DNA from: Gaeumannomyces sp. JS-464 | Taxonomy: Eukaryota > Ascomycota > Sordariomycetes > Magnaporthales > Magnaporthaceae | Direction of reading: 5' to 3' | NCBI GenBank assembly: GCA_002197995.1 | Contig: NGZR01000001.1 | Coordinates: forward strand, 7,378,001-7,442,000 | Length of the DNA: 64,000 bases | Part shown: one piece after another, positions 12,352-24,314 of the stretch | Numbering within the stretch: the stretch's first letter is position 1 | Layout: each line of letters opens with the position of its first letter | Notes under the pieces: generated by a model | Told to the model about the DNA's origin: nothing | Database searches by the model: none | What the model saw: the letters and a program-made list of their open reading frames with translations, nothing else | Made by a program: the position numbers and the translations under genes

Positions 12352-13003
12352 GTGCAAGAGGCCTCATCCAAATATTACGGAATAGACCGAACTTATTGAC
12401 ACTAAGAACCATCTTTGCGGCGGCCTACTAGATACGTTTGTTACGGCCGAAAACCTCGTCGAACCTCTGGCTGATAAACATATGAAATTGTTGACGACGC
12501 CGACAAAAACAACCTGAAGACGAGACCTGACATCAGCACACTAGCTCATGGATGGGAGTACGGCATTTGCTGACTGAGATGCTCCCTCCTGCGACTGCGA
12601 GTCAGCTTGCCAAGAACCCTTTGCTCAGCACAAACCTGCTTCCTGGAGGGTAGAGCAAGGTGGTGGAGTTCAGACTACCACGATGTCTGCTTGCCACGGA
12701 GATAGCTTTCTAGAGCTGTGTCGAGGGAAACCATCTGCGACTGGACTCGGAGCAGAAATGGCCGGGCTACGTTCACGTATGGAGCGTAGGAACGCCAGCA
12801 CTTCCAACAGGGAGGGAAAGCCGCGGCATTCACGGGGCTGTAGGGCAGTTGCTTTCGGGCTTGTCTGTGGGGTTATAGAGCCGGGTGATCTGGGGAGAGA
12901 TATGTACATAAAATACAATATGATACAGGTTCGGTTATGTATCTAGACCGAAGGAAAGTCCCGGCTTCAAAGAAATAGAGCACAGTCCACGTCGTCCTGC
13001 CGC
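12352..13003. other. Convergent spacer
   Basis: About 650 bp between the ends of the methyltransferase (+) and AIM41 (-). No gene, repeat or RNA seen; it should hold both terminators. Confidence 0.5.
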
Positions 13004-13699
13004 TCACTCGGTAGCCCGCGATCCCAGCTCCTTCTCGACGAGTCCAAACAGGTCCTTCCTGTCAAAGTCTTTGCCGGCCAGGGCACCGCCCGGTTTCATC
13101 AGCTGCCCCATCAGCAGAGACGTATTCTTCCTGAGCGACTTGCGGACGGCCCAGTCCGACACGGCGGGGTCGAGGCCGGCGCACACGTCGGCCACGACCT
13201 GGGCCACCTGCTCCGGGCTCAGCGTCTCGACGCCGCTCTGGGCGGCGTACTCGTCCAGGACGGCGATCTGGGCCTCCTCCTTCTCGGCCAGGTCGGCGCG
13301 GCCGGCGGCGCGGAACCCGGCGGCGGCCTCGCGCTGGGACGCGGCCGTCTTGCGCAGCAGCGCGACGAGGGCGGCGTCCGTCCTGACGGGGCTGCTCGTC
13401 TTGCTCGCGTTGAGCGTCGTCGAGATGACGGACCGCAGCACCGCCAGCCGCGGCGCGTCCTTGGCCCGCATCGCCGCCTTGAGGTCGCCCTTGAGCTTGG
13501 CTAGCAGCGGCGGCGGCGGCACCTCGGCGTCGTCTGAGTCGGGGGAGGACGAGGACGAGTAGGCCCGGCTCGACGACCGGGGCGCCGCGGCGGCGAAAAG
13601 GGCGAGGCGGGAGCAGGCGGGGAGCGGGCTCGGCCGAGTCGGGCGCTGGCGCCAGACGCAGCGCAGCGCCGCTGACGGCAGGCGGGGGACTGTCGACAT
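13004..13699 (-). CDS. AIM41: Mitochondrial GatB/YqeY-domain protein, Aim41 family
   Basis: Intronless, 231 residues, with the ATG at 13699 (MSTVPRLP). The first 55 residues are rich in Arg, Ser and Ala with few acidic residues, which fits a mitochondrial presequence. The GatB/YqeY domain follows: LLAKLKGDLKAAMRAKDAPRLAVLRSVIS is the usual start, then ASQREAAAGFRAAGRADLAEKEEAQIAVLDEY, LSPEQV and SLLMGQLMKPGG. The family resembles the tail of the glutamyl-tRNA amidotransferase B subunit; yeast Aim41 is mitochondrial with an undefined biochemical role. The frame is open for another 69 codons upstream, but there is no supporting homology there and the MSTVP start precedes the presequence, so I prefer it. 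No frame break. Very GC-rich. Confidence 0.9.
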   Translation of the reverse strand: MSTVPRLPSAALRCVWRQRPTRPSPLPACSRLALFAAAAPRSSSRAYSSSSSPDSDDAEVPPPPLLAKLKGDLKAAMRAKDAPRLAVLRSVISTTLNASKTSSPVRTDAALVALLRKTAASQREAAAGFRAAGRADLAEKEEAQIAVLDEYAAQSGVETLSPEQVAQVVADVCAGLDPAVSDWAVRKSLRKNTSLLMGQLMKPGGALAGKDFDRKDLFGLVEKELGSRATE

Positions 13700-15148
13700 T
13701 GTGGCTCGACTCGTGCGCTTCTTCTTTTCTTGCAGCCGCTGCGGTGCTTGGACCAAGTCTGGTGCGCTGCGAGCGTGTTTTTCGTTTCGAGCAGTATGTC
13801 GGATCCGTTCAAGCTCGCTCCAGGCCGAGTTTATTTTCTGCAAAGGAAAAGCTGTCGAAATCTTCCCATCCATGCGTGCATCTTCGCAATGCCCCGCATG
13901 AATCAACGAATTGGCCAGTTATCGTCAGTCTCCACAATGGAAGTCCACTCCCACTTCTAGGCCAAGCTTGGCACGGCAGACTGGGGCGATCATCCCCACT
14001 CTCCCAGGCTGCCGGGGGACATTTTAAGGGGCTTCAGCCAAGATTTGTCTGCCCGAAAGCCGTGCCAGTCAGACGCTTGAATCTTCCGTGGGATTCGCAG
14101 GTGTTTGACCTTGTTGCGTGCCAGGGTGATGATGACCGAGAATGGAAAATAGAAAAGCTATCTTTGGCGGCGGCCGATAAAGTGCATTGTGTCTGGTCGC
14201 CTCATCAGAAGCCCCAAGCCCACAGAGCACATGCTTTTCTCGGCCAGAAGAGGTGCCTGTCCCACTGCATCTGGCGCCGGGCGTGCGTCGGACAAAGAGA
14301 TAATACGCTGCAGCACAAGAGTCGCCCTGATCTAACTTGTCTCCTTGGCGAGTGTCTGACTATGGCACCATCCCGCCTGCACCGAGGAGCATCTATTGTT
14401 CGATTCCAACCTCCCAAGAGCCGCTGGCATCGGTCCGGGGCTCGTATAACCAAGCCACCGCCGTCGTCGCGTTTGGGCGACCCTAGACACTCAAACAGGG
14501 GCTGTAGGCAAATAGCCGCATCGATAATTCAGCACCGGTGGGTTTCCGTGCTGTGGCTGCCGCGCGGCTTCAATCAGCCAGCCTGAACCGAGCTTGAGAC
14601 GACAGTCCATGGTCTAATATGTCAAGGTTTGCGAGCGCTCGACTCGGGGCGTCGCCCGGCGCAAACCTTGGCCTGCCGCCACAAGGGCGCCGCAAGAACG
14701 CCCATCCCTACCAGGGCGGTTGATCTCAATGTCCCTCGGATCCATTTGCGTTTCGAGCCAGTTCTCTCTCGACTCTGCGAGCAAGCCGTTCCCTTCTTCT
14801 CTCGCCTTTTGCGAACAGTATATAGCTCGGTCGGCACGCCGCATGCCAAGCTGTCACAGGTGGCGGGGTTAGGACTTTGGGCAATCCTAAACACCGCCTG
14901 ATCTGCACAACCGCCATTTCTCGTCTCTCCATCACCGACTGCCAAGCTAAATGGGGCGCCTACCTCTGCCGACCTCATTTTTTTCTTTGTCGTCCCAAGC
15001 ATCAGGCAGCCAGCCTACTGAACAAGAGCCCGCCACGAGTGCTGTCAGATTGGCCGTTCCATCTCAGCGGACGGCTTCGACCTGATCCGACCTTCGTTTC
15101 TTCCTCGGCCCCGTGGCATCTACTACTTCCGAGCAAACGGCAACCACT
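13700..15148. other. Intergenic region upstream of AIM41
   Basis: A long plus-strand frame (to about 14586) opposite and upstream of AIM41 shows no domain, has no intron signals and reads as chance in GC-rich DNA. I see nothing else beyond promoter sequence. Confidence 0.45.
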
Positions 15149-15736
15149 ATGACCGCACAGACAGCAGCGGCCGAGGGCAAGGGAGAGCTCCAGGCCAGCA
15201 GGCTCGGCCGATGTCTCTCGCCGCCCGAGCCCGAGATGCAGCGAGGCCGGCGGCGGGCCCGCAGCCCCCTACACCTGTCGGTGAGCGGCCATGTGGCGCA
15301 CCAGCCGCCGTCGCGCGAGTCGAGCACCCTGCGCGGGCGGTGCCGCCACCGATCGACGTCGCTCCTGGGCGGCATCGCCTCGCGCAACCCGTCGGCTGCC
15401 TCTGCCGCGCTGTCGTCGGAGCGGTCGTCGGAGCGGCCGCCCACGCAGCGGCAGCTCCTCCGCGTGGTGCGCGCCCCGCCGCCGCCGCCGCTGCCGCTGA
15501 TGCACCACCACAGAAGGCACCGGAGCCAGTGCCCCTCGCGGTCGCGGTCGGCCGACGGGCGCGACAAGACGCCTCACCGGCGGAGGCAGCGCACGCGGAG
15601 CAGAGCCCGCGTCCATAGGTTGGAGGGGCCGTTCGGGGCGCTCGATCTCACACCGTCGCCTCTGCAGTTCGAGATGGTCGTCTTGACAGTCGATCAAAAG
15701 TCAGATACGAGCCCTGGCAACAGCGGGCCGGACTGA
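15149..15736 (+). CDS. Hypothetical Arg/Ser-rich protein
   Basis: Possible single-exon gene of 195 residues with an ATG at 15149 (MTAQTAAAEGKG) and stop at 15736. I do not recognise it. It is basic, with RGRRRARSP, HHHRRHRSQCPSRSRS and RRRQRTRSRAR stretches plus a PPPPPLPL run, so it would be disordered and perhaps nucleic-acid binding. Two acidic-hydrophobic stretches near the end (LEGPFGALDLTPSPLQFEMVVLTVD) are more protein-like and argue against pure chance. The high GC of the region lets long random frames occur on all strands (142 and 167 codons antisense), so this call is weak. Confidence 0.35.
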   Translation: MTAQTAAAEGKGELQASRLGRCLSPPEPEMQRGRRRARSPLHLSVSGHVAHQPPSRESSTLRGRCRHRSTSLLGGIASRNPSAASAALSSERSSERPPTQRQLLRVVRAPPPPPLPLMHHHRRHRSQCPSRSRSADGRDKTPHRRRQRTRSRARVHRLEGPFGALDLTPSPLQFEMVVLTVDQKSDTSPGNSGPD

Positions 15737-17624
15737 AAGAGCGCCTCTTTGTGGACAGCGCTTGATAGCGCTAGCGAGGGACGAGAGGGGGCAATAGCAC
15801 AGAGGTGTAAGAAGCGAAGTCATCCGGCACAACAGGAGCACGTGGCCATCCAGGCTCTGGGGGCACCAACGTTTACAGTGTTATCACATCTCGATGATTT
15901 GCTGTCGACTCGCATACGGTTCCACCAGCCTCCCCCACCTCCCAGAGTATCCGCATCAGCAGCGAGTGTGGATCAGACGGCTTCACGAGATATGCCGCAC
16001 ACAGGGGAACTTTCTGCTCGAAAGTGTGTTATTCTTTGCCCGATTTTGATCGCGGGAGGACGGGGGCCACCAGCCTAGACGCTGCTAGGTAGATGTAGTC
16101 TACATACAAAATGCATGGAGCTATTCTTGGATCCGGCGGTGCGCAAACGGTCCGCGTTTGGGCTACGCTGCCCACATCTCAGGTGCAAGATTCAAGACGT
16201 GGAGGGAATGGGACTTGATGGGGTACGACGTCATTGGATTGGGCATGTTCATTCTACGAGGCCCGCAAGGGAGTTGGGTCAAGTGACTAGGAAAAAAAAA
16301 GTTGCTGCCAAGGCGTGCGACGACGGACATCTTGAAAATCAAAACGAGACAATGGGACCAACCCCCACCCACTCTTGGCTATGTGCTCCAAATTTCCCGA
16401 AGAACACCTCTTTGCTGAAGACTGAGTTTTCCGCAGGCAAAAGAACGAGTGAATGAAAGGCGCCCTGATACCTAGCAGGCTTTTTCTACTTACTATATCC
16501 TCTCCTGTTTCCTGTCTCTTTTGCTGATTTCGTATCCTTTCCTATTTCCCGCAGCTCATGTTTACGCGGACTGCAGTTTCATTTGGGGAATGTGGCAGTG
16601 AACAAAAAGTGAGGCACTTTCTGGGATCGCGCGCGCTTTCTGCAAGATTGGACCGTTTCGTCTCCACGGCGTCACCTGATAAGCCGCATGCGGCTGACGA
16701 TCGAGCATCAATCTGGCTGTCGAATGAATGGTTGGCTGGGTTGGCTTCACCGTGGGGAGGAGGGCCGCCAAGAAGGCGGACGAGGGTGTTGCTGCACGGA
16801 TCACACTCCCCACCCTGTTAGACTGTTCATATTCCACTTGCCTGCTTGCCTGCTTGCTTGTGCTGCGTGCATGCCTGCTGCCGCCCGCTTCTGGCTGCCT
16901 CCCCCGCTTACCTGAGCCCATCCCATTTCCTGGCTGCAGCAGGCCTGCAGAGCGTCTGGTCTAATGCCGAGGGGGCTCCATGCAGTCTCTGCGTGATCTC
17001 GTGCCCCAGCAGCGCCTGCCTATCGCGGACGAGGGTCGCGCCTGATAAAGCTCCTTCGCCCTTTGGAGGGCCCACCAGGATCCCCGGACAAGCACACCAC
17101 CGCTGCGTCAGATCGCCTCCACCTCCCGCGTCGCTTTCCGCGCTTTTTGCACTTTTTTCATTCCCGCCCAAAGCAAATATCCGCCCTTCACTTCACCGCG
17201 CCTGCGCTTCCCGCTCGGTTGGACCTGCAGCGCAGTAGGTCGCGGCAGTGAAGGTCGAGCCCGGCCAGCAGATCCCACCGGCGCAGCACAATCATCGCGC
17301 GCAGACGAAGACGAACTAGGTCGCCTCCCGCCATCGCCGCCGCCGTCTTTGTCGTTTCGTCCCGTCCCCCCGCCACTGCGCAACTGCGCACCCACCAAAA
17401 CACCCTCGGTCGCCTAAGCATCGCATCCACAACTAACACTACTGACCCCTCCAAGCAACCACCACCTCTGAACCACGAGCCACGCCCAAACTCCCTCGAT
17501 GACCACCGTGCCCGCGTCGATCCTCCCTCCTTCCTCGGTCATGCTGCCTCCAGCACCGTCTTCCTGATCTCTGGTCCTCTGCACGTCACCGCAAGCTCTC
17601 GGCCCTCCGGGAATTGCCGGCACG
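15737..17624. other. Intergenic region and SNF2-gene promoter
   Basis: 1.9 kb without a gene I can support. The last 400 bases are strongly C/T-biased (17250-17620), typical of a fungal promoter and leader ahead of the helicase ATG at 17625. Confidence 0.5.
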
Positions 17625-20600
17625 ATGGCTCCAAACGGTACCTCCCCTCCGCCCTGTCCACTTCCTTTCTCTCCCGCACCCTCCCCTCGCAAGCGCTCCC
17701 GGTCGGAGGGTCAAGTCTCGGATCTCTTTTCCGCCGCGCCCATCTGGGGCCCTCGGAACCTCGACGCTAGCTGCTATGCTCACACATCTGGCTTTCCGCA
17801 ACAAGGCCGACCGACCGCCAGCCATGTGCAGCCTCACCTCGCCCAGCCCGGCGGCATGCACATCCCGCCGCCCCGCGGCACCCAGCCCGCATGGGACCCC
17901 AGGCTCCTGCTCAACCCCAGGGCAGCCTCGCTACCTATCAATCCTGCCGCCCACCGACAGGCTGCTGCGTCTCCGAGAAGGGCTGCCGCCCCCGCCGGCC
18001 CTGCAGTCAACCAGATCTTCCAGTTCTCCAGTCCCAGCCCTGCCTTGGACCTGGCTGAAGCCGAGCAGCAGCCCCCGGCCGCCGCCAACGGCGTCGGTGC
18101 CATGATCGAGCGCATCAATAATGTGGAGAGTCGGGCTGTCGTTCCAGAGCCCAAGCGGCGCAAACTAGAACCGAGCCCTCAACCGGTGGCTTCCTCCAGC
18201 CGTGGCAGCAGTGGGATGTTGGGTGGATACATCAAGGACCAAAAGACTGAAGTCGCTGACGGTGGCGGCGCTGTGAAACCGCCCCAAACTGTTGACCTGA
18301 CCGAACGTGAGTCGCCGCCCAACCGCCGTCCTCCTGATGATGTTGGCGTCGTACTTACATCCTCTGCTCCAGACGCCGACGCCGACGTCGTCGTGCTCAA
18401 GCCTGGGCTCCAGGAAGTCTGCTATGGGACGCTAGAAACAGCCCACGTCAATTGCCACAGCGTCCCTGCCCCTCGGCCTGGAGGCCTTAATCTTGCCTCC
18501 GCTGGGTACTGGCCGCCCATCAAGGCGATTCTGAAGCGCAAGGTTAACGACCCTACGACTACTGTCCAAGTCTACGACCACACGCGAGAAGTTTTCGGGA
18601 CTATCGACCACAAAATCTCGGCAGCGCTTGCCAGGCTGTTGGATGCCCCGACGGTGCAACTGCGGACCGAGTCTCGCATCCCATCGCGCAAGCGGCAGCC
18701 GGATGAGGTTATCGGCCAACCCATCTCACGTACCTACAGGATGGAGATCACTCTCTTTGGCCGGCGCGCACTTGCAGAAGGAGTGGGCAAGGTCCTCAAG
18801 GAAAACAAGCTGCGACTTATAAACCCAACCATGGTTCCTCGCGGAATCCCTGTCGTCAACCCTCATGCCAACGACCCCGCTCCGACCGCTGTACCGAAGC
18901 CCGCTCTCTCCCAGACTACGTACACGACGCCAGTGTCCATGCAGAGGACTTTGGAGGAAGTCCGGAATGGTGTCATGAGCGTTTTCGACACGTTGTCCAA
19001 ATCCCAGGAGCTCCCCGGAATGGAGCCCGGACCGCTTATCCTGACTGAGCTGTTGCCCCATCAGAAGCAGGGCCTCTACTTCATGACTGCCAGAGAGAAC
19101 CCGGACGGGAGCGCAGCGCAGAGCAAACACATTGGTTCTCTGTGGCAGAAGAGGCAAGTCCACGGAGGCCACATCGAGTACCTCAACCTCGTCACGCAAC
19201 ATTCCGAGCCCACTCGCCCCAAGGAGACCCTCGGCGGGATTCTTGCAGACATGATGGGCCTCGGCAAGACGCTCTCCATCCTATCGCTGATAGCATCGTC
19301 GTTGGATAAGGCGCAGGAGTGGGCGGGTAAGGAGCCAGAGCAGCCCCTAGCCCACAAGAACAAGAAGCCCTCGTCCACCAGGTTCAGCGCTCCTTTGCCG
19401 GAGCCGCTGGGGTTGACTAGGCTATCGAGGAACGCCAAGACGACATTGCTCGTATGCCCGCTCAGCACCATAACAAACTGGGAAGAGCAGATAAAGCAGC
19501 ACGTCAAGCCGGGGGGCCTCAGCTATTACATCTATCACGGGCAGAACCGCATCACTGAACCCGATCAGCTTGCCAATTTCGACCTCGTCCTCACAACGTA
19601 CGGGTCCGTCTCGAGCGAGCTGACAGCCAGGAACAAACGCAAGGCCAAGCAGTTCCCTCTCGAGGAGATTGGCTGGTTCCGCATCGTTCTGGACGAAGCC
19701 CACATGATTCGGGAGCAGGGGACGTTGCAGTTCAAGGCGGCTTGTCGTTTGCAGGCCAGTCGGAGGTGGGCCGTGACCGGAACCCCTGTCCAGAACCGCC
19801 TCGACGACCTGGCGGCCCTGCTCGCTTTTCTCCGCCTGAAGCCGTTTGACGACCGCGGCCGCTTCAGCCAGCACATCGTAATGCCCTTCAAGATGGCCGA
19901 CCCTGAGATCATCCCAAAGCTCCGGCTGCTGGTGGACACCATCACGCTCCGACGCCTGAAGGACAAGATTCAACTGCCGTCGCGGACCGATAAGGTGGTT
20001 AAACTGGACTTCTCTCCTGACGAACAGCGTCTCTATGATATGTTCGCCAAGAATGCCAAGGATCGCGTCCAAGCTCTCACGGGCAGCAGGGAGCGGATCC
20101 TGGGCGGGAAGACGTATATACACATCCTGCAATCCATCCTGCGTCTTCGGCTTATCTGTGCTCACGGCGCTGAACTTCTCAGCGACGAGGACCTCAAGGC
20201 GGTCCAGGGCATGACCCAGGAGTCTGCCATCGACCTCGACAGCGATGAGGAGGACAGGCCGGTGCTCTCGGCGGCCAGGGCCCACTCCATGTTCCATCTG
20301 ATGAAGCAGACCAACAGCGAAAACTGCGTTATGTGCCAGAGAAAGCCCGGGTCTAACGATGGGGCTGATATGGAGTCTGAGCGCCAGGAAGACGTCATCG
20401 GTTTCATGACGCCCTGTTTCCACATCTACTGCCCGAAGTGCGTCAAGCAGTGGCGCAGCGAGGAGCACGGCTTGCCGCACAATAGCAACAAGATGGGCAC
20501 ATGCCCCATCTGCCACGACCAGGTCAAGTTTGCTGCCACAGAGCTGCGCCGTGCGCACATTGAGGCAGAAGAGGAGGATACCTTCCGCACCAACGCCGTC

Positions 20601-21205
20601 GCTATGAACCGCGGTCGGGGTGGCGGCAAGAAGTTCGAGAACTACAGCGGTCCGCACACGAAAACGATTGCTTTGGTTGATGAGCTCCTCAACGCCCGCA
20701 AGGAGAGCGAGCTGATGCCGGACGAACCCCCCATCAAGTCTGTCGTCTTCTCTGGCTGGACGTCACACCTGGACCTGATCGAGATCGCACTGGACGCGGC
20801 GGGCATCAAACACGCGCGATTGGACGGCAGATGTCCCGCACACAACGCACGCAGTCCATGGACGTCTTTCGCGACGACCCCTCGGTGGAAGTCATCCTGG
20901 TTTCCATCACCGCAGGTGGACTAGGCCTGAATCTGACGGCAGGCAGTCGCGTCTTCGTCATGGAGCCCCAGTACAACCCGGCGGCCGAGGCTCAGGCAGT
21001 CGACCGCGTGCACCGCCTGGGCCAGAAACGGGCGGTGAAAACTGTGCGCTACATAATGAAAGACAGTTTCGAAGAGCAGATGGTCGCGCTGCAGGAGAAG
21101 AAGATCAAGCTCGCGAACCTATCCATGGACCGCGATGTCACCACCCTAGACAAGCGCGAGGCAGCGAGGCAGCGTCTCATGGATCTCAAGGATCTCTTCA
21201 AATAA
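17625..21205 (+). CDS. HIRAN-SNF2-RING helicase, HLTF/Rad5-like
   Basis: SNF2-family DNA translocase with an embedded RING E3 domain, the architecture of HLTF/Rad5, which act in post-replication repair and fork remodelling. About 1194 residues, no intron. Residues 1-270 are disordered. Residues 285-402 match a HIRAN fold (YDHTREVFGTIDHKISAALARLLD ... MEITLFGRRALAEGVGKVLKENKLRLINP). SNF2 motifs: Walker A ADMMGLGKTLS (about 540), LLVCPLSTITNWEEQ, LDEAHMIRE (about 688) and VTGTPVQNRLDDL. RING: CVMCQRK...CFHIYCPKC...CPICHD (about 900-965). The C-lobe has VVFSGWTSHLDLIE, TAGGLGLNLT and QAVDRVHRLGQ. The frame breaks near 20829: DLDGR and MSRTQRTQSMDVF sit in different frames with one base missing and no splice signals. 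Rad16-like alternatives lack HIRAN, so HLTF/Rad5 fits best. Confidence 0.9.
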
Positions 21206-22797
21206 GACGCTGCTGCTGTTTGCTTTACTTTTTGCTTCTCTCTTTTTTTTCCTCCTCATCTCACCCTTTCCAATTTTGCCTCACGAATGACGACGCATTT
21301 ATGATACCCTCGCGAGATTTTCATACCCTTCATTTCCACTTCATGTCGCTTCCAAATCCTCTCATCTCTTTTTTTTTTTTTTTTTCTTCCTATGCCCTGC
21401 TTTTTCCTCTCTCTGTCTCACAGCTCCCAACTCTATCGACTCAAGTCAGCAGCAGCATCATCATCATCATTACCTGATATTATACCATTTTTTTGCGGCA
21501 GTATCTCTGCCGGGGCGGTCGTCTTGCGCGTTTATCTCCTAGTTTTGGGCGCTCCAGGATCCCGGGCATGGCTGGCTGATTTTGAGCAGCATTTCTAACA
21601 CATAAGCGAGCATGGCGGCGAATCGGGGCGACACTAGGGTCCGGGCAGTCACCAGCGACCCGTTTGTTTCGTGGCGCCTAGCGGTACTGGGCGCACCCGA
21701 GACATCGGACACAGGGTCTGGGGCGCAACGGAGTATTCTGGCTTTGCAATAGACAGCGGCATGGGCTGGCAGGATGACCCATGTGCGCGCGGCATGACAC
21801 CTCGCGAGCTCGAAGAAGTCGCGTGCGACTTGCAGCGGGCATCGGACGGCAGTGGCGTTCAATATCGGCGCCCTGGATTGTGCTTTTTCTTACTTTCTTA
21901 TCGATGGGCGTGGGTTCTCTTTTCCTAACGCATCGTTCATGTCGACACGCATATCATACCTTCAACGATCACGGCGGGTGGCGGCTGCATCCATGGAAGG
22001 CTGTTTGGCTTCTCTCGTTTTCTCAGAGCTGCTTCTATCTCTCTGCTTCTCATGCATGCCCACATTCAGACACACTCGCACGGGACTTACAGGGGGTGTG
22101 GGCTTCTCTTCATCCCGCACGAGGATCCATTACTTTTTCGGACCTAATAATTTGCGTTGTATTTGGCGGCAACCTTTTTTTATCCCTCGTTTTACGAGCT
22201 CGAGCAGTCTCGGTTGCAATAGACAGCACAAAGAAATGAACTCCCCCTGTTTCCCCCCCCCCCCCCCCCCCCTCTTGCACAAAGGTAAACGGTGCAGCAA
22301 GCCAAACGATCATAACTGCATCGAATTCATTCATCATTGTAACCGTCCACACAGAAGAGCAACATAGAAATTGCAGGAGGGATGCGAGTAGTGCCTGCAA
22401 CAAAATCAAAATTGCCTGAGGGCGCCCGATCCGTTGGGATTGGTAGTCTATCAATATGTACAGTGAGTGTCAAGGAATAGCAGGGCTTTGTTTGCACAGC
22501 CCTGCCGGAGCGCCGGCGTTTTCTGTTCTTATCGTCGTCAATTTTGGGTGACCATCAACAGAAACCATGAACATCATACTTGAAGAAAATACAGACGCAG
22601 TCGCCTAGAGTCCAATTTGTCCCAACCTTGTAACGCCAAAAAAAACCAACGCAAAGGTCAACAATGAAAACGACCAAGTAGAGGGGTTGAGGAAGGCTAC
22701 TAGAGATATGGAGCTCTTCACGTCTCCATTAACAGAGCCATATTCAGCGGCACTTCACAAACCACCCGTCCACCAAGAGCAAGGCATGAAGGTTAAA
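21206..22797. other. Convergent spacer with T-rich 3' region and poly(C)
   Basis: 1.6 kb between the ends of the helicase (+) and OLE1 (-). Bases 21215-21430 are T/C-rich with a 20-base T run near 21368. No gene recognised. Confidence 0.5.
22253..22272. repeat. Poly(C) tract, 20 bases
   Basis: Twenty consecutive C on the plus strand (G on the OLE1 coding strand), about 525 bp beyond the OLE1 stop. A second one of 21 bases lies at 26095. Confidence 0.9.
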
Positions 22798-24314
22798 TCA
22801 GGCGGCATGTGCGCTCGCGACGGGCTGCTGGACCTTGGTCACTTGCATGCCCGCGCGAACGATACGCTTGCCCGACGAGTCAACGACAGTAGACACATCC
22901 TTGTTCTCGTACTGGGCGCGCTTCCAGATCTCAACCTCGCAGCCGCCGCGCAAGACGCCGACACGCATTGTGGAGAGCAGGTTGTGGGCGGCGTTGGAGT
23001 GGTTGTAAACACCGCCGTTGAAGATTGCAGTGGCGTCCTTGCCGATAGCCGACGAGATGAGAGCCTTGCCACCAGGGTGGTCCTTGATGAAGTCGGTCAC
23101 ATCATGGATGACACCGGCCACAGCAATAAGACCCTTGCCATTACGGGACTGCTCAACAAAGTCGTCCCAGTCGACGACAGGTAGCTGCTCCAGAGGGATA
23201 CCCCAGTCGAGCTTGGTGCGCTTCTGGTCGAGCTTCTTCTGCTGCTGCTGCAGGCGGCCCTTCTCGATCTCGTTCTGACGGAACTGCTTGAGGTTGTAGG
23301 CGAGGCCGAGCTGCTTCCAGATCCAGATGGACCACTTAGTGGGGTCATACTGGTACCACTCAATGGCGTTGCGGTAGTCCGAGGGGAACTCGTGGTGGAA
23401 GTTGTGGTAGCCCTCGCCCAGGGTGACAAGCGCGGTGATGACGTGATCACGGGGAGAGTTGCGGTCGTCGAAGGGCTGATCTCCGAGCCAGTGGGCGAGC
23501 GAGTTGACGCAGAAAGTGGCCTGCTGGACGAAGAAGACGCGCAGAATGCCGGCGTAGATGAAGCCGCCCCACCAGTCGCCCCAGCCGAGGCCAGCCACCA
23601 CGGTCGGGAAGATGAGGGCCATGGTGATAACGCACTTGATAAAGTTGCGGTGCTGCCACACGACGACGGGGTCCTCGTTCAGGTCCGTGATATCGGTACG
23701 GCCCTGCTTCTTGGGGTTCTGCTTGAGCAGCATCCAGCCCATGTGTGAGTACAGAAGACCCTTGCGGACCGAGTAGGGGTCCTTGTCGGTGTCGGTGTAA
23801 CGGTGGTGGGCGCGGTGGCCGTTGGACCACCACCTGATGGAGCCCTCAACGGCGCCGGCGCCGACGGCGGCAAGGTAGATCTTGAGGGGCAGCGAGGCCT
23901 TGTAGCAGCTGTGCGCCCAGAGACGGTGGTAGCCTACAGAGGGGTTGGGTCAGCGATACCGGACTTGTGAGCAGACGCGGAGGGCGAGGAGGGAAAGCTG
24001 GATTCGGACATACCGGCTGTGATGCCCAGGCCTGTGTTGAAGTAGTACACAACAGCCCAGATGGCCGTCTTGAACTGGAGGGGCACCCAGTACGTGGAGA
24101 TGAGACCACATAGGGGCACGAAGAGGATGAAGGTGGTGTTGAGCCAGTTGATGTGCTTGTGCCAGTTCTTCATGGTCATGGGCTCATCTGAGATGTGAGG
24201 CTTCTTGGCGTCGAAAGCTTTGTTGACCCTCAAAGGCTTGTACTCGGTGGTGCCGTCTGGGAAGGCCGTCGCCTCGATCGGCTTTGTGGCCGAGGACGAC
24301 GAGGACGAAGCCAT
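22798..24314 (-). CDS. OLE1: Delta-9 acyl-CoA desaturase with cytochrome b5 domain
   Basis: ER-membrane stearoyl-CoA desaturase that puts the first double bond into palmitoyl- and stearoyl-CoA using electrons from its own cytochrome b5 tail. Two exons: 24314-24014 and 23933-22798; the 80-bp intron (GTATGT...TGTAG) splits the Gly codon of TAG-YHRLW. Spliced length is 478 residues with no frame break. Di-iron histidine boxes are HRLWAH, HRAHH and HNFHH. Hydrophobic segments flank [24 protein letters not shown] and [14 protein letters not shown]. The cytochrome b5 domain has the haem-binding HPGG and NHSNAAH near the C-terminus. The length matches fungal Ole1. The start [12 protein letters not shown] fits the family. 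Yeast OLE1 is tightly controlled by fatty acids through its promoter; here more than 3 kb of gene-free DNA lies upstream. Confidence 0.97.

Noticed and set aside
13699..14586. Plus-strand frame of 295 codons upstream of AIM41
   Set aside because: Its 5' end overlaps the AIM41 start antisense, it lacks protein-like motifs and reads as random composition.
19422..20657. Minus-strand frame of 411 codons
   Set aside because: It is the antisense shadow of the SNF2 helicase, whose motifs are unambiguous on the plus strand.
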